Of a stretch of 64,000 bases of DNA, positions 45,739-55,295 are shown one piece after another; positions within the stretch are counted from its first letter, which is position 1; each line of letters opens with the position of its first letter. The DNA lies in the NCBI GenBank assembly GCA_030694465.1, contig JAUXYJ010000076.1, positions 62,001-126,000 on the forward strand, read 5' to 3'. The notes under the pieces were generated by a model. That model was not told where the DNA came from. It searched no databases and was given only the letters and a program-made list of their open reading frames with translations. A program made the position numbers and the translations under genes. Source of the stretch: Deltaproteobacteria bacterium. GTDB lineage: Bacteria; Myxococcota_A; Polyangia; Polyangiales; Ga0077539.

Positions 45739-46350
45739 ATGAATTTTAACGCGATGAGCGCTTTCGGTTGTGTGTTGACCTTGGCGTGTGTGCAGTGCGG
45801 TGGTGGGGTGTCCAACGCAGACAGCGCGAGGCGCGCGTATGTGGGCTTTGACAAGGGCGTCTCGCGGGCGATTTCGCTAGGATTCGACGGTCTCACTGCC
45901 GCCTCGAGCGCGAACATCCCCGAGCAGACCGCCGCGGGCGACGTGATGGGGACGATGCTTGTCGCCGGACAGGTCTCGCAGGGATCGAGCACCAACCGCG
46001 AGATGCGCCTGACCGTTCAGGTCACCGACTACCAAGACATGGTCGTCGACATGCCCGACGACGCGGGCGCGGGCACCACGCTGCGCCACCGTTACAGCAC
46101 AGTGATGGGCCAGACGCCGCTGCCTCTCACGATCTCGCTGCGGCCGCCGATGTTTACCGGGACCCTCACGGGCACCGTGCGAATGGCGGGCGAATTGGCA
46201 GGGGATGTCACTTTTAACCTTGTCCTCGCCGGACAGGTCGAGTCCCCCATGGGGATGCCCACGCGCTTTCAGCGAGTGCCGAACGGCACACGCATCACGG
46301 GCACCGTCACGAGCCCCTATGGGACCTACACCGTGGATGTCACGCGGTGA
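45739..46350 (+). CDS. Putative lipoprotein of unknown function
   Basis: ATG 45739 is chosen; an in-frame GTG lies two codons upstream. The signal segment (MSAFGCVLTLACVQC) ends in a lipobox-like CVQC. The 203-aa product is beta-rich: GDVMGTMLVAGQVSQGSS, REMRLTVQVTDYQDM, and a repeated strand pattern GTLTGTVRMAGELAGDVTFNLVLAGQVES. A single sandwich or small beta domain is likely. No family was recognised. Its last 11 bases overlap the end of the convergent DUF4336 gene. Confidence 0.6.
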   Translation: MNFNAMSAFGCVLTLACVQCGGGVSNADSARRAYVGFDKGVSRAISLGFDGLTAASSANIPEQTAAGDVMGTMLVAGQVSQGSSTNREMRLTVQVTDYQDMVVDMPDDAGAGTTLRHRYSTVMGQTPLPLTISLRPPMFTGTLTGTVRMAGELAGDVTFNLVLAGQVESPMGMPTRFQRVPNGTRITGTVTSPYGTYTVDVTR

Positions 46351-47044
46351 GCTGAGGCGCTGCGCCGCTGAGCATCCACTGCAGCGCGTGCCTGAGCGTT
46401 TCTTTGGCGTTGTGGTGCAAGACGTCTCCGTGGGCGAAGACGATGTGCTGGATTTCTTCACGCAAAATGGCTTGGCCACTCGCAGCGAACGCTGCGCGGT
46501 CTTTCACCACAAGCCACCGCCACGAGCGGCTCTGCGCCGTCCCCTGCCACGCGCCCATCATGCGCAAGACCCACGGGGTGAGCGCGCCTTGGGTCTCGTG
46601 AATATTGAAGAGCAGGTCCGTCACGAGCAGGGTCTTGGATGGACGATGCACGAAAACAAACTCGTCGACCATGGGCCCGCCCTGGATCGCAATGCAGCGA
46701 ATTTGCTCACCAAGTGCGTCTTCTGTGAGCACGCCATCGATCACGAGGTCTTTGCGCTTGGCCGCGAGCGTGCTGGGTGCGAGCACGCGCGCCTTGGGCC
46801 ATCGGGCCTTGGCGTCGGCGACAAACAGGTGGTGGTAGAGGCTCGGGGCGACGATCACTTCGACAGGGCCCAGGGCGTTGATCTCTTGGACCACGGCGTC
46901 GTCGAAGCGGATGGGCGAGTGGATCACCAAGCCACCTTCGGGCTTGCGCAACACGGTCGCGCGGATCGGGAGCCAAAACCCTGGGCTCAACCGCAGCTGA
47001 GTGCCTACGGCCCAGACGTCGTCGCATACGGTCTCTAGCTTCAT
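46340..47044 (-). CDS. DUF4336 metallo-beta-lactamase-fold protein
   Basis: The ATG at 47044 (MKLETVCDDVW) is chosen; the product is 234 aa. It follows the DUF4336 pattern: DVWAVGTQLRLSPGFWLPIRATVLR, GLVIHSPIRFDDA, IVAPSLYHHLFV, EFVFVHRPSKTLLVTDLLFN and HIVFAHGDVLH. This family has a metallo-beta-lactamase-like fold but lacks the full HxHxDH motif; here only single His residues (PSLYHHLF, AHGD) are visible. The function is unknown; a cytoplasmic hydrolase-like protein is plausible. It lies downstream of Ppx on the same strand. Confidence 0.8.
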   Translation of the reverse strand: MKLETVCDDVWAVGTQLRLSPGFWLPIRATVLRKPEGGLVIHSPIRFDDAVVQEINALGPVEVIVAPSLYHHLFVADAKARWPKARVLAPSTLAAKRKDLVIDGVLTEDALGEQIRCIAIQGGPMVDEFVFVHRPSKTLLVTDLLFNIHETQGALTPWVLRMMGAWQGTAQSRSWRWLVVKDRAAFAASGQAILREEIQHIVFAHGDVLHHNAKETLRHALQWMLSGAAPQLTA

Positions 47045-47078
47045 GGACTGCACCGCCTTCGTTGAATGAAGTGTGATT

Positions 47079-48620
47079 TTACAGGGATCGCGGCACGCGG
47101 CCCATGGCCTCGGCGCCCTCGACGATCACGGGGCGCTCGGCGATCTCTTCGAACAGGTCTGCCTTGCGTAGGGCCGTCCAGCGCTCGAGGGCAAGGTCGC
47201 CTTCGCCGTGAGACAAAAATCGCACGGCTGTGGGGCTGATGAGCGCGTCGACGCGGTGGACTTTTCCGAGGTGTTCGCGGTCGAAGCTGTCAGCGATTCG
47301 CAGGAGGGCGGCGAGCTTTCGGACGACGGTGCGGCCGCGTCGATCGAGCTTGCGAAAGCCCAAGTGCGAGAGGTCTGGGAGGGCCTTGCGATGATACCGC
47401 GCGACGTTGGCGACGATCTCTTTGGACTCGGGCGAGAGCCCCATGAGCTCGCAGTTGCTCACGAGATAGTACGTGTGTTTGTGGTGCGCTTCGTAGCCGA
47501 CGAAATCACCGACATCGTGCAAAATCGCAGCGAGACGCAGCTGTGAGCGCTCTGCAGGGCCCAGCCCATGGATCGGTTGCAGCTGATCAAAGAGCGAGGC
47601 CGAGAGGTCTGCGACCAACCGCGCGTGGCCTTCGTCAAAACGGTAGCGCTGCCCAAGAGCGATCGCTTCGGCTTCGACCGCGGCGGCCTCGCCCTGCTCG
47701 TCCCACACGCGAAACGCGCGCTCGATGAGCTCGACCAAGATGCCGTCTTTAAGACCCACTGGGGGCGTCACGATCTGCCGCACGCCCACAGCGTCCGCGA
47801 CGGCCGTGAGCACATACGCCGCAGGAATAATCACGTCCGCGCGGTCCCCGCGGAGATCGTAGCGCTCACGGCGTTCTTTGACCGAGATCGCCGAGAGCAT
47901 CGTGCGCAGGGCGCGCATCACATCGACGTTGATCCCAGGGCCAAGGGGCGTCTGCGCGGGCGCTAGAGTCGCGATGGCCTCGGCGTTGCCCCCAGTCGCG
48001 ATGGCGATCTCGACCTTGGCCTTCTTCAGCCAGCGCGCCTCGGTAAGCAAGCGCTCGATGTTCTCGGTGAGCAGCGTTGCGCGCTCGGCGCTCACGGCCA
48101 CATCGCGCTCTAAGAAAGCCTCGGAGAGGCGCACGGTACCGAGGGGCAGAGAGACACTCTGGCGTGCAATTTCGCCCGCCATCATCGTGAGTTCGACGGA
48201 CCCTCCGCCGATGTCAATCAGCAGCGCTCTGCGTTGTCCGAGGTCTAGCGCGTGCCGGACCGCGACCCGCGCGAGGCGCGCTTCTTCGACCCCCTCGATC
48301 ACCTCAAGCTTGATGCTCGCTTCACGCTCGGCGCGCTCGACGAGGACGTCTCCGTTGCTCGCGTCACGCACGGCGCTCGTCGCGACCGCGCGGTAGACCT
48401 CGACGTTGTGCAAGCGCATGCTCTCGCGAAATCGCTTGAGCGCGTCGACGGCGTCCGCGAGCGCACCTGCGGCCAATTTTCCTGAGAGAAACACCTCGCG
48501 ACCCAAGCGCACCGCCGCGCGCTCTGAGTGAATCTCTTGTCGCTGGGTGGGCTCGTTGGCCTCGACGATCCGAAGGCGCATGGCGTTCGAACCCACATCG
48601 ATTGCTGCAAACCTTGGCAT
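47079..48620 (-). CDS. ppx: Ppx/GppA exopolyphosphatase family protein
   Basis: A 513-aa ORF starts at ATG 48620. The N-terminal actin/ASKHA-fold part has AAIDVGSNAMRLRI and the second phosphate loop IDIGGGSVEL, plus SLPLGTVRLSEAFL. The C-terminal part from about residue 320 has an HD-like helical domain (LAAILHDVGDFVGYEAHHKHTYYLV), as in longer Ppx/GppA enzymes. It should hydrolyse polyphosphate or pppGpp; sequence alone does not separate the two. It may share a transcript with the kinase upstream (57-bp gap). The PhoBR genes are 13 kb away. Confidence 0.9.
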   Translation of the reverse strand: MPRFAAIDVGSNAMRLRIVEANEPTQRQEIHSERAAVRLGREVFLSGKLAAGALADAVDALKRFRESMRLHNVEVYRAVATSAVRDASNGDVLVERAEREASIKLEVIEGVEEARLARVAVRHALDLGQRRALLIDIGGGSVELTMMAGEIARQSVSLPLGTVRLSEAFLERDVAVSAERATLLTENIERLLTEARWLKKAKVEIAIATGGNAEAIATLAPAQTPLGPGINVDVMRALRTMLSAISVKERRERYDLRGDRADVIIPAAYVLTAVADAVGVRQIVTPPVGLKDGILVELIERAFRVWDEQGEAAAVEAEAIALGQRYRFDEGHARLVADLSASLFDQLQPIHGLGPAERSQLRLAAILHDVGDFVGYEAHHKHTYYLVSNCELMGLSPESKEIVANVARYHRKALPDLSHLGFRKLDRRGRTVVRKLAALLRIADSFDREHLGKVHRVDALISPTAVRFLSHGEGDLALERWTALRKADLFEEIAERPVIVEGAEAMGRVPRSL

Positions 48621-48677
48621 ACGGTGAGGTCACTCATACCGCACCTTGGATCTCTGTTGTGAGCAGCACGCGACACT

Positions 48678-50150
48678 TCAGCGTCGCGCAAACGCCAGCG
48701 TCAGCAACACCGTCGCGACGATCACCACCGAGAGCACCAAGATCACCACCCAGAGCGACGGCTGAGTTGTCCGGACAGAGACACTCTGATCTGCAATTTT
48801 ACTATCCAAATCATGATCTCTGCCCGCCGCTACCATCGTCCGCGTCGCGTCTTGTGGCGAGACTCCGGCCAGAGGTTGCGCCACTGTGCGCGCGGGCACC
48901 GCGGCGGTCTGTGTCTGCAAAGGGTGCGTCTCGATGACGTGGCTCACCACCGTGCCATCGCCCGCGGCGCGATCGGTCGGTGTAAGCTCTTTGCCGGCCA
49001 CGGGCGAGACCTCGAGCGTGCGGTCCAGCGCGATGTCTGCGCTCGGGGCATCGAGGCTCAGCTGCGGTGCAGAGAGCTGCGTGGGGGCCTGTGGCGCGTG
49101 GGACGGTGCCCCTGCGGGCCGCGAAGAGAGCCGCGCCGGAGGCACCGAGATGCTCGCCGGAGGCGCAGCGCTGCGCGGCCGTGGAGACGGAACGAGCTTG
49201 ACTGCGACATCCGAGAGCCTGGGCGAGGACGGAGATTGATCTGCAAAATACCTAGACACAATCGTCGAGAGAGCCCTCGCTGACGAGGTCGTCACGAGCG
49301 GATCGAGCAGCGAGAGGGCCTCGGCGGCGCTCTGAATGCGCGCGCTCAGCGTGGGCTCGAGCAGCCCCTCGATCACCGCGGCGAGAGCCTCTGGGATGTC
49401 TTCGCGACGCGAGCGGATCGGTGCGCGTTCGCCACGGAGCAACCGCTGCACAAGCTCGCTCTCGTTGTTGCCTCGAAAGGGTCGCTCATTGGCCAGCCAC
49501 TCGTACGCACTCACGCCCGCAGCGAAGAGATCTGCGCGGCCATCGAGCGCGAGACCGCGTGCTTGCTCAGGGGCCATGTATGCGAGCTTTCCCTTGACGA
49601 CTTGCTGGGTCGTCTGGTGTTTGCGGGTGCTCGCTCGCGCGATGCCAAAGTCCGTGAGCTTGACCTCGCCCGCGTACGAGACCAGCACGTTGTGGGGCGA
49701 GACATCGCGGTGCACCACGGCGAGGGCGTCTCCGTCGGGGGCCTTTTTACGGTGCGCGTAGTCCAGGGCGGCGAGCACCGCGCGCAAGATGTACGCAGCG
49801 ATTTCCCAGGGCAACGCGTGACCATCCGCGACGAGCGCGGCGATCAACCGCGAGACGTCTACGCCCTGCACAAGCTCCATCGCGAGGTAGTACTGCCCCG
49901 AGACCTCGCCAAAATCTTCGATGGCGACGATGTTGCTGTGCCGGAGCTGCGCGCCAATGCTGGCCTCGTCGACGAACATCTCGACGAACGCAGGGTCATC
50001 GCACAAATGCCGCAGGATTCTCTTGATGCACACCGGCCGCGAGAACCCCGCGACACCGAGCCTCCGCGCACGAAAGACCTCGGCCATGCCCCCGACAGCG
50101 AGCCGCTCTTCGAGCACATAATTTCCGAAGGTCGCGCCCTCGTCACCCAC
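48678..50150 (-). CDS. Ser/Thr protein kinase (HRDVSPHNV type), membrane-anchored
   Basis: GTG 50150 is the likely start; GTG 50204 would add 18 residues (MWLNGWDLSGRAQ...). The product is 490 aa. The kinase domain starts at FGNYVLEERLAVGGMAEVF and has the catalytic Lys in CIKRIL, HRDVSPHNV, DFGIA and KLAYMAPEQARG. The DVSPHN loop replacing DLKPEN is typical of a large myxobacterial subfamily. After about residue 280 comes a Pro/Ser/Thr-rich linker of about 170 residues, then one C-terminal helix (LWVVILVLSVVIVATVLLTLAF). The target is unknown. Confidence 0.88.
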   Translation of the reverse strand: MGDEGATFGNYVLEERLAVGGMAEVFRARRLGVAGFSRPVCIKRILRHLCDDPAFVEMFVDEASIGAQLRHSNIVAIEDFGEVSGQYYLAMELVQGVDVSRLIAALVADGHALPWEIAAYILRAVLAALDYAHRKKAPDGDALAVVHRDVSPHNVLVSYAGEVKLTDFGIARASTRKHQTTQQVVKGKLAYMAPEQARGLALDGRADLFAAGVSAYEWLANERPFRGNNESELVQRLLRGERAPIRSRREDIPEALAAVIEGLLEPTLSARIQSAAEALSLLDPLVTTSSARALSTIVSRYFADQSPSSPRLSDVAVKLVPSPRPRSAAPPASISVPPARLSSRPAGAPSHAPQAPTQLSAPQLSLDAPSADIALDRTLEVSPVAGKELTPTDRAAGDGTVVSHVIETHPLQTQTAAVPARTVAQPLAGVSPQDATRTMVAAGRDHDLDSKIADQSVSVRTTQPSLWVVILVLSVVIVATVLLTLAFARR

Positions 50151-50308
50151 AATCAGCCACCGGCTCTGCGCGCGCCCTGAGAGATCCCAACCGTTGAGCC
50201 ACACAGCGCCCGCGCGTGGACCATACTGCGGATTTCATCTGGGCCCCAAACACAGTCATCTTGGTTGCCCTCGTGCGCTCGCAAGGCTAGTGAGACACCC
50301 CACTCCCT

Positions 50309-52183
50309 GTGTCTCGCATTGCTTCCCGGTTCACTTCGCTCAACGCACTCTCCCCCCTCGCGCTCGCGCTGCTGTCGCTCACGCAATGCGCCCGCGCCGC
50401 ACGCCCGATGTCCGGACAGGGCGCGCACCGCGAGGCACCGCCAGTGACACAGTCACGGAGCACCGCAAACGCCGCGAGGTTTCCCTCGACGGGATGCGAC
50501 CTTGAGCGCCCCGCGATCGAGGGGTTCGCTGCGCGCACGACCGAGCTCGATGCTCTGGAGCGCGCCGCGTCCGAGGCCCTGCCGCCACAAGAGCCCCTGC
50601 GTGAGTTTCGCGATGGGCCCCTCGCGATGTCACTTCCGGCTGCGTTTTGGCCCGCGCGCGTCGACGGGCCAGACTACACCGCGTATCGCGTTCGCACTGG
50701 GCGCGACGCGGACCTGGTGTCTCTCTACGTGGGCGACCAGCCAAGATTTCACGCGCGTGAGCGCGGCGAGTTTAGGCTCGTTCAGGGCTCAACGCTCATC
50801 CGAGGTTATCTCTCTCACGAGCAAAATCGCTGGCGAATTGACGCACTCGCGCTCTTGCCCTGCGCGAGACCCAGGCACCTCTTGCTCAGCGCCGAGAGCG
50901 CAGACGTGCTCACCATCGCGCGCATCGCGCGGTCTCTCCGCACGCTCCATGTGCTCAGCGATGGGCACCCCCGGCAGGCCCCCATTGCGATGGATCCGCA
51001 GCGAGATCGCGAGCAAATTCGCACACGTTTGTCAGCTTACCCAGAGGCCCTCGCCCTCGCGATCGCGGCGCTCGAGAGCAACACGCTCACCGCGCGCTAT
51101 CCCCTGACGACCGACCACCCGCTCGCCGATCAGCTGCTCACGGGGCGCTCACGGGTGACCCACGACGGGGTCGGCGTCCACCGGTGGATCGCGATTGATC
51201 TGCGAAATAACGGACAAATTGAGCTCTCGCCGACGCTGCGCACGTGGTCGACCGACGAGCCCGCGGTGCTCGCAGAGCTGCGCCAAGCGCAGTGCGCGCG
51301 CGCCGAGATCACGCTGGCACAAGACGGCGTGGCCATTCGCTGTGACCAAGAGCGAGAGGTGCGTGCCTCGCTCGCGACGGGCCCGGTCACCCCGTCGGTT
51401 GCACGCGAGGCGCTCACGCGGGCGCTCGCCACACGCGCCCTGGTGGCTCGCTGGCGGAGCGACCCCGCCGCGATGTTCTCGGTGCCCTTAGAGGCCTGCA
51501 GCTCGGCCGCGCTCCCGATCGTGAGCACGCGGATCCCTACGGGGACCACCGTGCGTGTGGGGCAGTGTCTGTTGCACACAGACCCGACGCTCACCCAGAG
51601 CAAAGCCCTCGCCCTCGAGGCGCGCTGCGCGGTCACACGGGACGCTCCCTGGGCCACGGTCTTGCGCACGTCTGGGCGCATGGACGCGCTCGAGAGCCCC
51701 ACGAATGTGCAGACCTCAGACGCGGGAACACCTCCTCAAGACAGCTGCCGTTTTGTGCTCGGGTTGCACGGCCCACAGACCGGCTGGGTCGTGAGCGCCA
51801 ACAGCGAAGAGAGCGTGTCTGCGGCGGTGAGCGCGCGCGTGGGCCTCGGGGTCGATCGACGGGCGATTGAGCGGGCTGTCGGGGTCTTGGTAGAGCTCAA
51901 CGCGCTCGCGGCAGGGCGACGTGAGGGAGTGCCCGAGGGGCTCGCGCCGCAGGTGGTCACCACGCTCGGCCTGGATCACTTGGGGAGCGAGGCCGCGCGG
52001 GCGACCACGCGGTGGCTCTACGCGTTTGGGGGCCCTGAGAGCGGGACCTCGCTCACGTTGGTGTCGGCGAGGGTCGCGAGTGACACGCAGATTGAGCTGG
52101 ATTTTATGCCATGGATCGTCACGGTCGAGCGACAGAGTGATCGCTCATGGACCGTCCGCGACGTGCGCCCCACCGCGCGCTGA
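50309..52183 (+). CDS. Large lipoprotein of unknown function
   Basis: A GTG start at 50309 gives a signal (LNALSPLALALLSLTQC) with lipobox. The 624-aa product is Ala/Arg-rich, with a possible PsbP/Mog1-like segment early on (GPLAMSLPAAFWPARVDGPDYTAYRV). Several Cys are spread along it (TGCDLERP, CARPRHLL, DSCRFVLG). No known domain was recognised with confidence. It lies divergent from the kinase, whose start is about 160 bp away, and convergent with the GNAT gene. The product is probably periplasmic. Confidence 0.65.
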   Translation: MSRIASRFTSLNALSPLALALLSLTQCARAARPMSGQGAHREAPPVTQSRSTANAARFPSTGCDLERPAIEGFAARTTELDALERAASEALPPQEPLREFRDGPLAMSLPAAFWPARVDGPDYTAYRVRTGRDADLVSLYVGDQPRFHARERGEFRLVQGSTLIRGYLSHEQNRWRIDALALLPCARPRHLLLSAESADVLTIARIARSLRTLHVLSDGHPRQAPIAMDPQRDREQIRTRLSAYPEALALAIAALESNTLTARYPLTTDHPLADQLLTGRSRVTHDGVGVHRWIAIDLRNNGQIELSPTLRTWSTDEPAVLAELRQAQCARAEITLAQDGVAIRCDQEREVRASLATGPVTPSVAREALTRALATRALVARWRSDPAAMFSVPLEACSSAALPIVSTRIPTGTTVRVGQCLLHTDPTLTQSKALALEARCAVTRDAPWATVLRTSGRMDALESPTNVQTSDAGTPPQDSCRFVLGLHGPQTGWVVSANSEESVSAAVSARVGLGVDRRAIERAVGVLVELNALAAGRREGVPEGLAPQVVTTLGLDHLGSEAARATTRWLYAFGGPESGTSLTLVSARVASDTQIELDFMPWIVTVERQSDRSWTVRDVRPTAR

Positions 52184-52191
52184 ACGGTGAT

Positions 52192-52914
52192 TCAGTCGCT
52201 GAGCTTGCGTTTGCTAGGCTTCTTCGCAGGAGCGAGAGCTTTGGTGAGCGTGGTGCTCTTGCTCGCGCGTTTGCTTCGCGGCGGAGCCTGCGAGGGGCGC
52301 TTGGCGTCGGTCTCTTGGCGAGCGCGCTGGGTGAGCGTTCGTGGGGCCAAGAGCTCATCGTCGGCGCCGATTTTTTTGGCCAAGAAGATCGCAGCGTCCA
52401 AGCGCTGAAAGTGTCTTGCTCGGTAAAATTGCAGTGCGTTCTTGTTGTTCTCAGCGACCTCAAGCACGAGGTGAGTGCAGCCTCGTAGGCGCGCGAGGTG
52501 CTCGAGCTGCTCGATGATAAAGCTGCCGATGCCGCGGCCCTGGTAGTCGGGCGAGACCGCGAGCTCTTCGACGTAGAGCGGGCGCATCTCGCGGCGCGCG
52601 AAGTAGCGCTCGTTCATCCAGTTGTCGGTCCCCGAGATTTGAAACGTAGACTCGGCGTAGCCCACGATGTCCATCTTGGGCGGCTGCCCTTCGCCCTGCG
52701 GAATCTCTAGCTCAAAGAGCAGCTGCTCGATCCCGTCTTCTTCGTACACGTCGGCAAAGCGCTGTTTAGTCCGCGGCCGCTGGTACTCTACGGTCTCGCG
52801 GTTGACCTCACGAAACACGCGCTTCAAAAACTCCCACACGCGGTTGAGATCACGCCGGTGGAGTCTCCGCACGCGCACCGTCAATGGCTGATCTTGTAGT
52901 TCATCCTCGATCAT
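52192..52914 (-). CDS. GNAT-family N-acetyltransferase with basic tail
   Basis: The ATG at 52914 (MIEDELQDQ) is chosen. The 240-aa product has the GNAT acetyl-CoA motif (YVEELAVSPDYQGRGIGSFIIEQLEHLAR) and the C-terminal ALQFYRARHFQRLD block, so it should transfer an acetyl group to an amine. The acceptor is unknown. The last 50 residues are very basic and Ser/Lys/Ala-rich (KRPSQAPPRSKRASKS, KPSKRKLSD), a tail that could bind nucleic acid or acidic surfaces. It is convergent with the lipoprotein gene, 8 bp away. Confidence 0.85.
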   Translation of the reverse strand: MIEDELQDQPLTVRVRRLHRRDLNRVWEFLKRVFREVNRETVEYQRPRTKQRFADVYEEDGIEQLLFELEIPQGEGQPPKMDIVGYAESTFQISGTDNWMNERYFARREMRPLYVEELAVSPDYQGRGIGSFIIEQLEHLARLRGCTHLVLEVAENNKNALQFYRARHFQRLDAAIFLAKKIGADDELLAPRTLTQRARQETDAKRPSQAPPRSKRASKSTTLTKALAPAKKPSKRKLSD

Positions 52915-53000
52915 CGTTGGCTCTCGTGGCGCGCGAGCGTACACCTCGGCCGCGCGTCCGCACGTGCCTTCATGCGCATGCTCGCCTACAAGCCAACCTC

Positions 53001-53798
53001 ATGCTGGTCTCGCCTGCTCAACTCGCGCTCTTGATGCTCTCTTCGTTTGCCGCGGGGGCCGTCAATTCGGTGGCCGGAGGCGGGAGCCTGCTGACCTTTC
53101 CTGCGCTCTTGGGCGCGGGGCTGAGCGCCCTCGGGGCCAACGCCACGAGCACCGTAGCGCTCATGCCGGGCTCATTTGCGGCCCTGTGGGGCTACAGGGC
53201 GCGCCTGCGTGGACAGGGTCCGGTGATCGCCGCGATGACGGTCCCCTCGCTCGTGGGCGGGGTCCTAGGGGCCGTCTTGGCCCTGCGCGTGGGCGAGCGG
53301 TGGTTCGCGCTGATCGTCCCGTGGCTGCTCTTGGGCGCCACGTTGCTCTTCGCGCTGCAGCAGCCGCTGCGCGCCATGGCCGATCGAATGAGCAGCCAAT
53401 CACCAGACCGATCGGATGTGCTGTCCGCACGAAGCCTCGTCGTGATCGGGCTGTTTCAGTTGCTGGTCGCGACGTACGGGGGCTTCTTTGGCGCGGGCAT
53501 CGGCATCATGATGTTGGCCTCGCTCGCCATCGTAGGCTTCTCAGACATTCACCAAATGAACGGCCTGAAGAACCTCGCCGCCGCGGTGATTAACGCGGTC
53601 GCGATCGTGATTTTTGTTAGCAAAGGCACAGCGAATCTCCCCCTCGCGGCCGTCATGGCCCTCGCCGCGATCGCGGGCGGGCGCCTCGGAGCGGGCATCG
53701 CGCAGCGCCTCGGGGCCAAGACCGTGCGGGGCTTTGTGACCTTCGTAGGCCTGAGCATCACGACGCTGCTGTTTGTCCGTCGGATGCGTGGTGGGTAG
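53001..53798 (+). CDS. TauE/SafE-family anion exporter
   Basis: ATG 53001 starts a 265-aa membrane protein; the longer ORF overlaps the divergent acetyltransferase region and is rejected. The family signature is strong: SFAAGAVNSVAGGGSLLTFPAL in the first helix pair and QLLVATYGGFFGAGIGIMMLASLAIVG at the start of the second repeat. About eight membrane helices form two inverted halves. Such proteins export sulfite, sulfoacetate or related organic anions. The window holds no sulfur-metabolism genes next to it, so the substrate is open. Confidence 0.9.
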   Translation: MLVSPAQLALLMLSSFAAGAVNSVAGGGSLLTFPALLGAGLSALGANATSTVALMPGSFAALWGYRARLRGQGPVIAAMTVPSLVGGVLGAVLALRVGERWFALIVPWLLLGATLLFALQQPLRAMADRMSSQSPDRSDVLSARSLVVIGLFQLLVATYGGFFGAGIGIMMLASLAIVGFSDIHQMNGLKNLAAAVINAVAIVIFVSKGTANLPLAAVMALAAIAGGRLGAGIAQRLGAKTVRGFVTFVGLSITTLLFVRRMRGG

Positions 53799-53885
53799 CT
53801 CACGACGTGCGTATCGGTGCGGCGATCGCCCCATAAACACGGTATAGCTATCTCGCAGATCGGTTGTGTCGGTAGAGGGTGTCTG

Positions 53886-54752
53886 GTGAGCTTTCGACTC
53901 GTGTTGCCCAAGCGTAGAGCAGCCCCTGTGGTGGTCGAGGTGCCCCACGCGGGAGTGCAAATCCCTGCGTCCATTGCGGCAGAGCTTGATTGCACGCCAC
54001 GCGATGTCTTGCGCGACAGTGACACGTACGTCGATGAGCTCGTCGCACAGACTCCTGACACGGGCGCGACGTTGTTGGTCTCTGATGTGTCTCGCTACGT
54101 GGTCGATCTCAACCGTACCGAGCGCGACATTGACGCGCTGAGTGTCCCGTCGCTTGTGGGCGCGCGCTGTCCACACGGCGCCGCGGGGGTGTGTGATCAC
54201 GCGCCGCGCGGAGTGATCTGGCGAGAGAGCACCGAGGGGTACAACCTGTTGCGACAACCGCTGAGCGAAATCGCTTACCGATCGCGCATCGATCAATACT
54301 ATGCCCCCTACCATCGGGCCCTCGCTGCGCGCTTGAGCGAGCTGCACGCGATGCATGGGTTTGTGATGCTCGTGAGCGTGCACTCGATGCCTGGCTACGG
54401 CCGAGGCCCCGATGGATCTCGCGTGCGGCGCGCCGACATCGTCCCCGGAACGCGTGGGCAGACCACCGCGCATCGCGACGTGATCCACGTGGTGGACTCA
54501 CACTTTCGCGCCGCGGGGCTCAGCGTACGCCACGACGATCCCTACCGTGGCGGCGCGACGACGGCACGCTGGGGGCGGGTCTCGGATGGGTTTCATGCGG
54601 TCCAAATCGAGCTTAACCGCGCGCTGTACTTGGACGAATCGAGCCTGCACCGGCGCCGCGATGGCCAGCGATGGCTGCAGCAATTGTGCTTTGAGCTCAT
54701 CGAGCGGCTCACCCACGTCGACACTCGCAGCGTGCTCTCTGCGCGCTCGTAG
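53886..54752 (+). CDS. N-formylglutamate amidohydrolase family protein
   Basis: The start chosen is GTG 53886 (MSFRLVLPK); the product is 288 aa. Family motifs are visible: VVVEVPHAG, DVSRYVVDLNRTERD, and VSVHSMPGYG with a conserved His. Members hydrolyse N-formylglutamate to formate and glutamate in histidine degradation (HutG type), but many family members act on other amides. No hut genes are in the window, so the substrate is uncertain. No signal peptide; probably cytoplasmic. Confidence 0.85.
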   Translation: MSFRLVLPKRRAAPVVVEVPHAGVQIPASIAAELDCTPRDVLRDSDTYVDELVAQTPDTGATLLVSDVSRYVVDLNRTERDIDALSVPSLVGARCPHGAAGVCDHAPRGVIWRESTEGYNLLRQPLSEIAYRSRIDQYYAPYHRALAARLSELHAMHGFVMLVSVHSMPGYGRGPDGSRVRRADIVPGTRGQTTAHRDVIHVVDSHFRAAGLSVRHDDPYRGGATTARWGRVSDGFHAVQIELNRALYLDESSLHRRRDGQRWLQQLCFELIERLTHVDTRSVLSARS

Positions 54753-54785
54753 CGCGGCACGCAGAGCGAGTCACCGTGGGGGGTC

Positions 54786-55280
54786 TTAGTGTCCCGTGGG
54801 TGCGCGCAGCCACGCGGCCCACTGCGCGGCGGTGAGCGTCCCGTCCGAGCCCGTGACCGGCTCGCGGGTGCTCTTGGCGACCACCGCCTGCGTGTGCGGA
54901 TCGAGCACGACGTACGTCGCGATCGCGCGCACTTGGTAGCGCTCACTGAGCACACGGTGCGCGTCCCAGCGGCGCACGTTGATCCGCACGCGCTCGTATT
55001 GTGTGTCGAGCACCGAGGCGACCTCGGGCTGCTCTTCGAGAGCGCTCATCGCGCGACAGTCGGCACACCAGGGCGCGGTGAACTCAAGCAACACACGGGT
55101 GCCACGCGCGCGACCGCACGACAGCGCGCGGGTCACGCGCTGCTGCACCTCGGCGTCGCTGCGCTCAGCCCATCGCTCACCCACGGGCTCGTTGGCGTTG
55201 CCGCAAGGGCCCGCCCGTCGGCACTGAGATTGCGACAGAAAACCTAATAGAATCAAGCAGTTCGCGGGCAGATGCTTCAC
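54786..55280 (-). CDS. Thioredoxin-like lipoprotein (WCADC active site)
   Basis: A 164-aa protein with a short lipoprotein-like signal (CLILLGFLSQSQC). A thioredoxin-fold domain follows, with APWCADCRAM as redox site, a DsbD-C-terminal-like N-half (TRVLLEFTAPWCADC) and YQVRAIATYVVLD carrying the strand that usually has cis-Pro; here the residue is Thr (IATY), which is odd. It probably works as a periplasmic thiol-disulfide reductase. It starts 15 bp after the membrane-protein gene upstream, so the two are likely co-transcribed. Confidence 0.82.
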   Translation of the reverse strand: MKHLPANCLILLGFLSQSQCRRAGPCGNANEPVGERWAERSDAEVQQRVTRALSCGRARGTRVLLEFTAPWCADCRAMSALEEQPEVASVLDTQYERVRINVRRWDAHRVLSERYQVRAIATYVVLDPHTQAVVAKSTREPVTGSDGTLTAAQWAAWLRAPTGH

Positions 55281-55295
55281 AAGGATTGCGCTCGC